NCBI RefSeq assembly: GCF_003337485.1
Contig: NZ_QPJJ01000004.1
Location: 124,001 to 188,000 of the forward strand
Direction of reading: 5' to 3'
Length of the DNA: 64,000 nt
DNA from: Saliterribacillus persicus
Lineage (GTDB): Bacteria > Bacillota > Bacilli > Bacillales > Amphibacillaceae
The notes under the pieces were generated by a model. That model was not told the origin of the DNA. It searched no databases and saw only the letters and a list, made by a program, of their open reading frames with translations. Both the position numbers and the translations under genes were made by a program. This document shows positions 44,599-53,500 of the stretch, piece by piece; positions within the stretch are counted from its first letter, which is position 1, and each line of letters opens with the position of its first letter.

Positions 44599-44937
44599 TC
44601 AAATTTTTTTCCATAAAAGAAAAATAAAATATCGCGCCCCACTTAAAGCGGTCATAATCCCTGCTACGAGCCCTTCCGGCTCTAATATATTTCTTCCAAT
44701 TGATCGTCTATAAGAAGCAGGAAATTGTCTAATAAGATACAAATTGGCATAAATAGTCGGTATCTAGGTCCTACAATAGACTTGGCAATTGTGGTGCCAT
44801 TAGATCAATAAAAGTAATGCCTCCTGTTACTGAAACGCTAGTTGCAGCTAAAGCAATCTTAGTAAAAGTTAAGAGGAAAGGCTCTTTTTTTAGTTCGACG
44901 CAAACAGCAACATTTTCGCCTAAAAATAAATGATACA
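44599..44937 (-). pseudogene. Remnant of a FecCD-type iron-siderophore permease
   Basis: Read on the minus strand, three frames in turn give LGENVAVCVELKK...KIALAATSVSVTGGITFIDLMAP, then VGPRYRLFMPICILL, then IGRNILEPEGLVAGIMTAL and SGARYFIFLLWKKI before a stop. That is the C-terminal third of a FecCD permease, with at least two frameshifts and no N-terminal part. It is a decayed gene; this is the only content seen in the 44501-45105 gap apart from the sigma gene's upstream region. Confidence 0.75.
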
Positions 44938-45105
44938 AGAAGTGTCCTACTGATTTTTAGACCTCTCATTTTGAACATTACTTGTTAACTTTCTTCTATT
45001 TAAAAGTTTATTGTACTTCTTCAAATTTATAATTTGTAGAAATCGTTTCCAATCTGTATTCTAAAGGAAAGGTAAAATAATTTAATTAGAAATGAGGAGC
45101 CCATC

Positions 45106-45408
45106 ATGTATGAGCATTTAGTGTTATTTAAATTTAATCAAGAAATTTCTAAAGAGAAAGAAGCTTACTTACTAGGAAAATTAAAGGCTCTAAAAGAAGA
45201 GATCCCTGGGATAGTTGAATTAACAACAGGTATCAATGTCACCGAGGAAACCGATCGCGCGCAAGGGTACTCTATCGGATTAAGAGTTACCTTTACATCA
45301 AAAGATGCACTAAAAGCATATGGCCCACATCCAAAACATCAAGATTTCGTGCAAGAATTAGATGGTATCATAGAGGATGTTATTGTAGCCGATTATCCGA
45401 TTAGTTAA
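45106..45408 (+). CDS. Dabb (stress-responsive A/B barrel) protein
   Basis: A 100-residue dimeric alpha/beta-barrel protein. It shows the Dabb pattern YEHLVLFKFNQEIS, a helix rich in Lys and Leu, GIVELTTGINVTEE, YSIGLRVTFTSKDALKAYGPHPKHQDF. The fold is known from plant stress and some biosynthetic enzymes; the function here is unknown. GAGGAG precedes the ATG. Confidence 0.9.
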   Translation: MYEHLVLFKFNQEISKEKEAYLLGKLKALKEEIPGIVELTTGINVTEETDRAQGYSIGLRVTFTSKDALKAYGPHPKHQDFVQELDGIIEDVIVADYPIS

Positions 45409-45416
45409 TATCAAAC

Positions 45417-45446
45417 AGCTTTGACTCATAATGGTCAAGGCTTTTT
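45417..45446 (+). terminator. Dabb gene terminator
   Basis: Stem agctttgac / gtcaaggct with one G-U pair, followed by TTTTTC. Confidence 0.75.
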
Positions 45447-45551
45447 CTTTTGGTTAGGCTCAATTGCTCCCGATAGAATTTGGGCTCATCTAAAATAACG
45501 AAATGGGATAACCTATTTGGCTGATTCCAGCATATGAACTGTTTTCAACGC

Positions 45552-45583
45552 AAAAAAATACTATAGCTTCAGCAACTATAGTA
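45552..45583 (-). terminator. DUF378 gene terminator
   Basis: On the minus strand tactatag / ctatagta closes a 9-base loop and is followed by TTTTTTTG. Confidence 0.65.
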
Positions 45584-45646
45584 AAGGAGAAAGCATTTAT
45601 TTTATCTTTTTTAACCAAAAGCCTTAATAAATCTTTATTTTATACA

Positions 45647-45970
45647 TTATTCTTGTGGACGAGAGGGCTCAACCTCTTCCTCTATCGCACCTGAATCATC
45701 TATTTCTTCTGAAAATTCTGTACTATATGCCATATTTTTTGGCCTACCGGCATTTGATGGTTCTTCATTATTTTCTTGTAAATCACTAAACAATAAACCA
45801 ATACACCACAGACCACTTAGTCCAACTAATGAATAAACAATTCTTGCAAGCGCCCCGTCCTGACCGCCAAAAAGCGCCGCAACTAAATCAAATTGGAAAA
45901 GGCCGATTAAACCCCAGTTAATCGCACCGATAATAACTAATACTAGTGCAATACGTGAAATTGTACTCAT
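45647..45970 (-). CDS. DUF378 membrane protein (YuzA-like)
   Basis: A 107-residue protein with two membrane helices (about 6-27 and 42-62) containing the DUF378 signature IGAINWGLIGLFQFDLVAALFG and YSLVGLSGLW. The C-terminal 40 residues form an acidic tail longer than in short YuzA-like forms. Function unknown. Confidence 0.88.
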   Translation of the reverse strand: MSTISRIALVLVIIGAINWGLIGLFQFDLVAALFGGQDGALARIVYSLVGLSGLWCIGLLFSDLQENNEEPSNAGRPKNMAYSTEFSEEIDDSGAIEEEVEPSRPQE

Positions 45971-46039
45971 GCACTACACCCCCTTCTCTCGCAAATATAC
46001 AAGAAGAATCTTACTTCCTCTGCTTGAATCTTTTCTAAT

Positions 46040-46106
46040 TGCGTTTTATCCAGTTCGTTTCCTAAACTCTAAAAAAGGGCTTGTTTAAGTTATTTGATAA
46101 AACGCA
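46040..46106. other. Gene-free gap with a spaced inverted repeat
   Basis: In the 45971-46437 gap the only structure seen is tgcgttttatc (46040-46050) and its exact complement gataaaacgca (46096-46106), 45 bases apart. No ORF or known RNA was recognised. Confidence 0.3.
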
Positions 46107-46380
46107 TGAATACTGCGCCATGGAATTTAATTTGCTTTTCGCCACTTCCAGTACGCATAATTATTTTCTGCAATTGCTTTATTTTTATACTGTACTTATT
46201 TAGCACCTTTTTCATTTAGATTTCAGAAGACGCGGTCAAAACAATCCTCTTTCTATAACATCCTCCATTATTCTCTCTTCTCCCCTTGAGTTTTATTTCT
46301 AATTGAACATATTATTCATTTTTTGAGGAATAACTATAGACATGAAACTTAAAATAAAATTGTTAAAAATTATAAAAAAA

Positions 46381-46405
46381 GTTTAATTTAGCTCCATAAA
46401 GGAAT
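46381..46405 (+). promoter_or_regulatory. SigmaB-type promoter
   Basis: GTTTAA (46381-46386) matches the SigmaB -35 exactly; AGGAAT (46400-46405) matches GGGAAT at 5 of 6, with a 13-bp spacer. It gives a leader of about 27 bases for the general stress protein. Confidence 0.6.
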
Positions 46406-46437
46406 ATGAAGAATATCAATGACTAGGAGGTATATAG

Positions 46438-46860
46438 ATGAGTCAGCAAGAAATTAGAGCGATGATTGAAAATATTTTAGATAACAGTTCGGTTGGTACA
46501 ATGGCAACTGTAAAAGCAAATAAACCACATTCTAGATATATGACTTTTTTTCATAAAGGGTTAAAACTCTATACTGTTACGAATATAAAAACCCATAAAG
46601 CAGAAGAGATTGAAGAAAATCCTTATACGCATATCTTATTAGGGTATGATGGCGAAGGATTTGATGATGAATACGTGGAATATGAAGGAAAAGTTACGAT
46701 AACAGATTCACCTGAATTAAAAAAAGAGTTATGGAACTCACATATGAAAAATTGGTTTGAAGGACCAGATGATCCGGACTATGTGGTCCTTGAGATAGAG
46801 CCGCTTCAAATTAGCTTACTCAATAAAAAAGGGATCGAACCTAAAATTCTGGAATTTTAA
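46438..46860 (+). CDS. ydaG: General stress protein 26-like (PNPOx fold)
   Basis: A 140-residue flavin-binding split-barrel protein of the pyridoxamine-phosphate-oxidase-like family, resembling B. subtilis YdaG, a SigmaB-dependent stress protein of the same length. Visible features are VGTMATVKANKPHSRYMTFFHKGLKLY in pieces, the NIKTHKAEEIEENP stretch and a WFEGPDDPDYVVLEIEP end. The upstream promoter agrees with SigmaB control. AGGAGG supports the ATG. Confidence 0.8.
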   Translation: MSQQEIRAMIENILDNSSVGTMATVKANKPHSRYMTFFHKGLKLYTVTNIKTHKAEEIEENPYTHILLGYDGEGFDDEYVEYEGKVTITDSPELKKELWNSHMKNWFEGPDDPDYVVLEIEPLQISLLNKKGIEPKILEF

Positions 46861-46901
46861 TCTTAATCCCTGTAATTTGTGTAATCCCAGCTAGATAAAA
46901 G

Positions 46902-46940
46902 GCTAGACATACTCACGCTTTTAAGCGGAATATGTCTAGC
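46902..46940. terminator. Bidirectional terminator
   Basis: Stem gctagacata / tatgtctagc with an inner acgctt/aagcg hairpin between two convergent genes. Confidence 0.75.
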
Positions 46941-46980
46941 TTTATTTCTATAGCATAAAGGTTCACACAGACCAGCGCAT

Positions 46981-48552
46981 CTAATTCAAATATTTTCTTA
47001 TAAGATAAGTTGGGGTGCAGCTCCATGCGTGACAATAGCTATTAATTAAATGGTTCCCGTAAGGAGAGAAGGTTTTATCCTTTGGATTATATAGCTCCCA
47101 AAAAGTATCTGCCCCATCTCGTAGCATGCCGCCCCAATACATTCTCATCCAATCCGTTGCTTCTTTTTTTAATCCTACTTCAAAAAGGGCTTCAACTAAG
47201 TGATGATGCATATAAGGCGTATTCATCTCTACCTCTGGTTGTGTATCTAATACTTGCAGTAAGAGCTCTCTGCTTTTAGCTTCATCCAATACACCTGCTA
47301 TTACCATCCACACCTGTGTTGCCCAAGATATTTGCTCTTTATCTCCACTTACAAAAAAGCCAATATCATCCTTCCAAAGATACTTATGTGTAGCTTCCAT
47401 AACTTTTTCCAAATGATTCTCTAGCTCCACTATTTTCGTGTCTTCTTTCAGTTCTTGCGCTAAAAGAATAGCCCTTTTTAACGTGTAGATTAATATAGCT
47501 TGAGACGGGCTCTGTTTGTTTAAATCTGGATGCCAATCTATAAATGACCACCAGCTATCATCGTCCTGAACTATTCCTTTATCATCTAATCTTTCAAGTC
47601 CTATTTCCACCTGACGATAAGCAATCGGCCAAAGCTCCTTCAAAGTCTCTATGTCTTTTGTTGCTTGATAATAATCATACAACGTAGTAGTGAAAAATAA
47701 TGAATAATCGAATAGAAATGTATCATCCGGTATAAGGGAAGGTTCCACAAAAAGATTAGCAGATACCTGCCCATTTTGATTTGGCACAGCTGCGAATTGA
47801 TATAAATTGCGCTTAACTAAATCATTATTTTTAAAGGTCGCATAATTCGCCATTGCTTGTAAGCGTAAATCACCCAGCCAAAGTCTTCGATCTCGCTTTG
47901 GACCGTCCTCAAATACATCCTGCATACAATCCTGTAAGGTTTTAATGCTTACACGGTCTATCTCTACTAGCTCTTCATCGTCATGAACGAACGCTTCGAC
48001 TTGACCCTCGTCACCAGAAGTAATCGTTTCTACTGCTACATGTTGAAACGAAACTTTATATTTTGGGGAGGTATCTAATACTTCTATTTTTAGGTAACGA
48101 AAACTGTATCTTCGAGGAAGTTTCAGTTCACTCGGGAGAACGTCAACATGGATAGTTTCTTCTTGTAACCACGAACTGCTTATCCATCCATCATAGGTAG
48201 AAAAAGACTCTGCCATTTCTACCGGCATTTCACCAAATGTTAATCGCATATGTAACGGCGCATCTGGCGGACTCCCTACTGGAGTAATACTTAAAGAAAG
48301 ATAACCTACTTGATGATCACCAAAATCTAGAATTAAAGAATTGTCTTTACCTAATACTTCGTCAGATAACTCCGATGCGGGTTTAACATTATTAATTTCC
48401 CACCCGTGCATTTTCTCTTCGTTTTCGACTACCTCAACTATGTGTTCAGGTATTATTTTTTTACGAAATAATTCAGGCTTTAATTCTTTCGCTTTTTCTT
48501 CTAGCTTACTAGACCTGATTACTTCATGACTTATATTTGTTTGAAAGCTCAT
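46981..48552 (-). CDS. GH78-like six-hairpin glycosidase, variant active site
   Basis: A 523-residue cytoplasmic protein: an N-terminal beta region (about 1-190, with LILDFGDHQVGYLSL typical of rhamnosidases) and an (alpha/alpha)6 barrel. The family acid motif appears as EDGPKRDRRLWLGD (residues 215-228), so the Glu of classical D-x-x-x-RDE is Arg. The C-terminal FWELYNP keeps the second Glu and NSYCHAWSCTPTYLI closes the barrel. No signal peptide. It is probably a rhamnosidase or related exo-glycosidase acting on imported pectin fragments. It lies 47 bases after its upstream homologue. Confidence 0.78.
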   Translation of the reverse strand: MSFQTNISHEVIRSSKLEEKAKELKPELFRKKIIPEHIVEVVENEEKMHGWEINNVKPASELSDEVLGKDNSLILDFGDHQVGYLSLSITPVGSPPDAPLHMRLTFGEMPVEMAESFSTYDGWISSSWLQEETIHVDVLPSELKLPRRYSFRYLKIEVLDTSPKYKVSFQHVAVETITSGDEGQVEAFVHDDEELVEIDRVSIKTLQDCMQDVFEDGPKRDRRLWLGDLRLQAMANYATFKNNDLVKRNLYQFAAVPNQNGQVSANLFVEPSLIPDDTFLFDYSLFFTTTLYDYYQATKDIETLKELWPIAYRQVEIGLERLDDKGIVQDDDSWWSFIDWHPDLNKQSPSQAILIYTLKRAILLAQELKEDTKIVELENHLEKVMEATHKYLWKDDIGFFVSGDKEQISWATQVWMVIAGVLDEAKSRELLLQVLDTQPEVEMNTPYMHHHLVEALFEVGLKKEATDWMRMYWGGMLRDGADTFWELYNPKDKTFSPYGNHLINSYCHAWSCTPTYLIRKYLN

Positions 48553-48599
48553 TGTACCCTCCCTTTCTTTTTTAAAAAAATTATTAACTATCGAGCTGC

Positions 48600-50645
48600 T
48601 TAGAGATCAATCTCTACCCAGGACCCATCAGTAGGAATAGCTTTTTCTAACGTCTGCTCATTTTTTTTATATTTTAGAATGCCTTTTCCATGATTTGCTT
48701 TTACGCGAATCTTTTTATTATCCATATAAATAGAGGCATTGCCTTCTCCAATTGGTACTTCTCCTTCAAACCATTCCAAACCACCTAGTTTAGGCTCAAT
48801 AACAAAATCCTGGAATCCTGGTGTAACTGGTCGAACACCTAAAAAATACTTCCCTATTAGATAGATTGGACTGGCACCCCATGCATGACATAAGCTTTTC
48901 CCATAAGGCATATCATACATTTGTAAATGCTCGCTTCCACTTTCCGCGGGATTGTACTCCTCCCAAAAGCTTGTGGCACCTAAGTCAAGCATGCCACCCC
49001 AATAATCATGTACTTCCTCTAACACGAAAGGATGAGCATCTATTTCACATAATGCTGCGAGTTCAAAAAAGCGCATGTATGGGGTCTTTATTTTTTGAAC
49101 GCTTGAATTTAGTAGCACTTTTTCTTTTACCTTGGCGATTTGTTGATCGTTTAAGTAGCCAAACATGAGTGCAAACATATTAGGATATTTGGTTATTTTA
49201 TTACTTAACTCCCCGTCTAAGCGCTGATGGAGAATAGCTCCTTTTTCTTCATCCCAAAAGATCTCCATTATCTTCTTTTTTAACTTTTCCGCTTCATGCT
49301 GATATGTTTTACTTCTTTTCGTATCATCAACCAATGCTGAGACAAGTGACATTGCTTCTAAGCTTCGACAAAGTAGAATTTGGATGGTACTTATCTCACC
49401 TCTATTATCTAGATCTGCCCAATCTATAAAGACCCAATCTTCTTCTATTCCTTCCATTAATCCTTCTGAATTACGTCTACTTAGGCAGAATTCCATTAAC
49501 GAAACCATATTCTCATATTGTGAATTTACAAAAGCTTTGTCACCTGTATATTGATAATAGTCATAAATACTTATAAACCAGTACAAACTGTAATCGAGAA
49601 TAGTATTGATATGTGTATTTATTGGATCTTTTCCCCTTAAGGCTATTAAAGTGCGTTTCACTACATCTGCATCAAAAAAGCTATAATAGTTCATAAGGAA
49701 TGATTGATACGCATCACCAGACCATACCCACCTGTCTCGTTTGATTCCATCAAAGAAAAATTCCCTTGTATTTAAATGGAACGTATCCATAGATGTTGAC
49801 CAAATATCATTTAGTCGTTGGTCTGAGCTTTTAAATTGGCTTCGGTATGTAACGGGTAAATATTCATATAATAAATGAACGATTTGAAATTGTATCGTTT
49901 CATTCGCTGGAATAAGTTGAACATAGCGTAAGGCACGTGATTTCTTAAACGTATAGGTGACTCCTTTTTCCTCGTCTATTGTTACGCGATCAATTAAAAC
50001 AGAGTGCTCTGTATCTTTCGCTTCTTCCATGGATTCCCCGTAATAAACGACAAGCTCTCCTTGTCCGCTAAGCTCTTTTAATTGCAAATAGCCAAAAGTT
50101 TCTTTGCCAAAGTCCACCAGCCATCCTTTTTCTGTCTTTTCTATATTTTTTGCTACTTGAAGCTCTGTTTCGAGCTTATATTCAGATGGCAGTGTATGGG
50201 GAGAATGAAACTGACTTGGCCAACTTCCTACAGGTTTCCATCTGCTATCGTAACAGGAGACTTCCCAGTTATGATCGCTATAGATGATTTCTCCCTCTAT
50301 ATATAAAGCTGGAACATTTTTCACATTATAAACAGAAATCGTAATTGTATGCTTCCCTTTTGGTAGCGTAATTTCATGCTTATTTGAACGATGATTATCC
50401 TTCCCATCTAAGTAGACAGCATATTGTCCTTCTGCAGTAATTCGCACGGTCGTTTCCTCAGCTAAATAATACTCATATTTGAAAAGAACAGAGCTGTAAT
50501 GGGAGTCAAGTCTCCAGAAGGGTGGGAACATAACCTCACGCATTTCTCGTCTTAATGAAACCTGTTCGTGGAGCCAAACCTCCCAGTCCCCCGGATACCA
50601 AATCCAACATGCTCGGGTTTCAGATATTGCATTTTCCAACTTCAA
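48600..50645 (-). CDS. GH78-like alpha-L-rhamnosidase, DGIKRDR type
   Basis: A 681-residue cytoplasmic protein. The N-terminal part (about 1-180) has beta-sandwich domains with VYLDGK and LVDFGKETFGYLQL; the six-hairpin domain carries FFFDGIKRDRWVWSGDAYQSF split around residues 296-313, ATSFWEEYNP and SLCHAWGASPIYLIGKYFLGVRP, then a C-terminal Greek-key domain. As in the neighbour, Arg replaces the Glu of RDE. The start is TTG 50645 behind AGGAGAGGGG; 54 further in-frame codons upstream look non-coding. A terminator precedes it, so it may have its own promoter. Confidence 0.8.
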   Translation of the reverse strand: MKLENAISETRACWIWYPGDWEVWLHEQVSLRREMREVMFPPFWRLDSHYSSVLFKYEYYLAEETTVRITAEGQYAVYLDGKDNHRSNKHEITLPKGKHTITISVYNVKNVPALYIEGEIIYSDHNWEVSCYDSRWKPVGSWPSQFHSPHTLPSEYKLETELQVAKNIEKTEKGWLVDFGKETFGYLQLKELSGQGELVVYYGESMEEAKDTEHSVLIDRVTIDEEKGVTYTFKKSRALRYVQLIPANETIQFQIVHLLYEYLPVTYRSQFKSSDQRLNDIWSTSMDTFHLNTREFFFDGIKRDRWVWSGDAYQSFLMNYYSFFDADVVKRTLIALRGKDPINTHINTILDYSLYWFISIYDYYQYTGDKAFVNSQYENMVSLMEFCLSRRNSEGLMEGIEEDWVFIDWADLDNRGEISTIQILLCRSLEAMSLVSALVDDTKRSKTYQHEAEKLKKKIMEIFWDEEKGAILHQRLDGELSNKITKYPNMFALMFGYLNDQQIAKVKEKVLLNSSVQKIKTPYMRFFELAALCEIDAHPFVLEEVHDYWGGMLDLGATSFWEEYNPAESGSEHLQMYDMPYGKSLCHAWGASPIYLIGKYFLGVRPVTPGFQDFVIEPKLGGLEWFEGEVPIGEGNASIYMDNKKIRVKANHGKGILKYKKNEQTLEKAIPTDGSWVEIDL

Positions 50646-50771
50646 AACCCCTCTCCTCTTATGTAGTAAACAACAAATTTTTAACCTAGGCACTTCTTTC
50701 AGGAATGAACACCAAAAGGTTACTAAATTAATGAAAGCATTACTTATCTCCACTTTATAAAGTGATAAAAA

Positions 50772-50805
50772 GGCTAGCTCTTTCCAAATAGGAAATGCAC
50801 TAGCC
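50772..50805 (-). terminator. Terminator after the classical rhamnosidase
   Basis: On the minus strand ggctag..tttcc / ggaaa..ctagcc is followed by TTTTTATC. It should reduce read-through into the two GH78-like genes. Confidence 0.65.
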
Positions 50806-50830
50806 ATATGATTTGTTCGTAAGTTTATTT

Positions 50831-53479
50831 TTAGTACGTAAAAGCATACTCTCCTGAAGTTAAGGAGATCCGCACACCACTATTATCTGCATTTACAGAA
50901 ACAATTCCATCAATAGTAGATAAAGCTTTATCACTTTCTTTGACGTTATCTGTCTTTGCTTCTAGTAAATGAATGGTTGCTGTGGTGTTAGGTGGAATTG
51001 TAGCTTCTAACTGAACGTTACCTGCTTCATCCTTCTTCCACGCACTTCTAATTTTTCCATGCGGGGATTCTAAATTAGCTTCAGCAAAGTCAAGACCTTC
51101 ACCAATATAAGGTTTGATCATAAAGTCTTTAAAGCCTGGTTTTTCTTCATTTAATTCAATACCCGCTACTTTTCGATATAACCAGTCACCAATAGCACCA
51201 TAGGCATAGTGGTTAAAGGAATTCATATCGGTACTCCAAAATGTACCATCCTCTTTAATACCATCCCAATGCTCCCAAATCGTTGTAGCGCCTTTTGTAA
51301 TTTGATACAGCCATGACGGATAATCCTTTTGAAATAACAATTTATAGGCAGCATCGTTCATTCCATTTTCCGTTAAGACATGGTTTAGATAAGGCGTTCC
51401 AACAAAGCCAGTCGTTAAATGATAGTCGCTTTCTTCCAAAAGCTCTTTCAGTTTTAAAACAGCTCTATCCTTCGCATTACTATCCAACAAATCAAACATT
51501 AACGCCAATATTTGTCCAGTTTGGGTTGGAACAGCTAGCTTGCCATTCGGTGTAATGAATTCATCAGTAAGCGCGTGTACAATATTTCCTTCTAATTCTT
51601 CAAAGTATCGATAATCTTCCATCTTACCTAATACTTTTGCCGTTCGTTTTACGAGTGACGTAGAATAGGCGAAAAAGGCCGTCGCAATGTAAGGGCGATC
51701 GGTCGCACCGATGTAGCTATCTGGCTTTGAGTCAAGTGCTAACCAGTCTCCAAAATGAAAACCTGTGTTCCACAAGTAAGGATTCTCCCCTTGACTCTTA
51801 ATATAATCGATCCATGCCTTCATGCTCTCGTATTGCTCTGCTAAGATTCGCTCATCACCATATGCAATATAAATGGTCCACGGACAAATTACCGCAGCAT
51901 CCCCCCAAGCAGCAGAACTATATGGTTTTTGCTCTGTCTTATCTTGTGGTTCTTCCATATCTGAATGTAATACATTTGGTACGACAAAAGGTACGCCACC
52001 TTCATTATCCTGATCTGCTTCTAAGTCTCGAAGCCACTTTTTGAAAAATGGACCTACATTCGCCAAATAACTTGCCGTTCGAATAAACATTTGAGCATCA
52101 CCTGTCCAACCTAAACGTTCATCTCGCTGCGGACAGTCTGTTGGTACATCGAGAAAATTCCCCTTCAAGCCCCATAATATATTGTGTTGCAATTGATTAA
52201 TAATAGGATCTGAACACGTAAAGTCCCCTGTTATTTCCATGTCGGAATGTAGCACCACTCCGCGGAAATTTTTTAAGTTAATTTGATTTTCCTCAAAGCC
52301 TATTAATTCTACATAACGAAAGCCTTGAAAGGAAAAATACGGTTCGAAGGTTTCTTTTCCTTTACCACCTAATATATATTTATTCGTTTGTTTAGCAGTT
52401 CGAAGGTTCGCTGTATAAAAGTTTCCATCTGCATCTAAAATTTCTGCATGCTTTATTTCAACTTCTTGTCCTCGTTTTCCTTCGATATCAAAAGCAACCC
52501 ATCCGACCATATTTTGACCGAAATCCAACACCGTTTCTCCTCGTGGTGTTTGAATTACTTCTACCGGCGAAAGTACATCTATTTTTCTTACAGGCTCATT
52601 TTCTTGCGCAACTAAAATATCCTTTGTATGGTCTAAAAGTTCAACAGGCTCAGTGTGTTCTACCTCCATACTAGCATCAAAGGTTTCACCATGATAAAGC
52701 TCTGAGGTTCGAATCTGGCTTTCAGCCGCTTCCCAGTCTTGATTTGTTGTAATGACAACTTCCTTTCCATCATCGAATTCGACATGCATTTGAGCAAGCA
52801 ATGCTAGACGATTCCCAAAGATTTCATCATTACCTTCCCATCCAAGGTTACCTTTATACCATCCATTACCAAGTAAACCCTGAAGTTCATTTTCACCCTC
52901 TATTAGTAGATCAGTAACATCATAGGTTTGATATTGCAGTCTTGTATCATAGCTAGTCCATCCAGGTGTAAAATAGTCATCACCTACACGGCTTCCATTA
53001 AGTTGTAATTCATATAACCCTAATGCCGTTGCATAAACTCGAGCTTTCTTCACGCTGCCTTCTAAACTAAATTTGTTCATTAATTTTGGACTCGGTTTCC
53101 CGTTCCATTTTTGTGGTGCAGTAATCCAATCTGCTATCCAATCCTCTTTAGCTAGTAATCCCATTTCAAAATAATTCACATTCGACCATTCTGAATCATT
53201 CTCATGATTATCGGTAACTTTTACTCTATAATAGTATCTCGTCCTGGATGTTAATGTGATTTCGTTTAAAGTAATAAAGTTACTTTGATCAGATGTCACT
53301 CTCTGAGAATCCCAGAGAATATTTTCAAATGAGTCGTCTAGTGCAACCTGAATACGATAGGAGGTTTGCATTACATTTCGGTTATTTGATGTTAACTTCC
53401 AACTAATCCGCGGATGGTTAACGTCGATTCCAATTGGGTTTTTTTGATACTCTATACGTAAATCTTGAACTTCCAACAT
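50831..53479 (-). CDS. Alpha-L-rhamnosidase, GH78
   Basis: An 882-residue cytoplasmic GH78 enzyme that releases terminal alpha-L-rhamnose. In order: N-terminal fibronectin-like domain (1-105), Bac_rhamnosid_N (about 140-300, LYELQLNGSRVGDDYFTPGWTSYDTRLQYQTYDV in pieces), concanavalin-like domain (about 310-410), six-hairpin catalytic domain with DCPQRDERLGWTGDAQ (448-463, general acid Glu454) and TIWEHWDGI (second catalytic Glu), and a C-terminal beta domain with SPHGKIRSAWKKD. It follows the importer genes by 21 bases and should degrade imported rhamnogalacturonan oligosaccharides. Confidence 0.93.
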   Translation of the reverse strand: MLEVQDLRIEYQKNPIGIDVNHPRISWKLTSNNRNVMQTSYRIQVALDDSFENILWDSQRVTSDQSNFITLNEITLTSRTRYYYRVKVTDNHENDSEWSNVNYFEMGLLAKEDWIADWITAPQKWNGKPSPKLMNKFSLEGSVKKARVYATALGLYELQLNGSRVGDDYFTPGWTSYDTRLQYQTYDVTDLLIEGENELQGLLGNGWYKGNLGWEGNDEIFGNRLALLAQMHVEFDDGKEVVITTNQDWEAAESQIRTSELYHGETFDASMEVEHTEPVELLDHTKDILVAQENEPVRKIDVLSPVEVIQTPRGETVLDFGQNMVGWVAFDIEGKRGQEVEIKHAEILDADGNFYTANLRTAKQTNKYILGGKGKETFEPYFSFQGFRYVELIGFEENQINLKNFRGVVLHSDMEITGDFTCSDPIINQLQHNILWGLKGNFLDVPTDCPQRDERLGWTGDAQMFIRTASYLANVGPFFKKWLRDLEADQDNEGGVPFVVPNVLHSDMEEPQDKTEQKPYSSAAWGDAAVICPWTIYIAYGDERILAEQYESMKAWIDYIKSQGENPYLWNTGFHFGDWLALDSKPDSYIGATDRPYIATAFFAYSTSLVKRTAKVLGKMEDYRYFEELEGNIVHALTDEFITPNGKLAVPTQTGQILALMFDLLDSNAKDRAVLKLKELLEESDYHLTTGFVGTPYLNHVLTENGMNDAAYKLLFQKDYPSWLYQITKGATTIWEHWDGIKEDGTFWSTDMNSFNHYAYGAIGDWLYRKVAGIELNEEKPGFKDFMIKPYIGEGLDFAEANLESPHGKIRSAWKKDEAGNVQLEATIPPNTTATIHLLEAKTDNVKESDKALSTIDGIVSVNADNSGVRISLTSGEYAFTY

Positions 53480-53500
53480 GTCACACCCTCATTTCGTAAA

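Noticed and set aside
46040-46106. Riboswitch in the gap before the SigmaB gene
   Set aside because: The 11-bp inverted repeat is 45 bases apart with no conserved core, and the SigmaB promoter lies downstream of it, so it is not in that leader.
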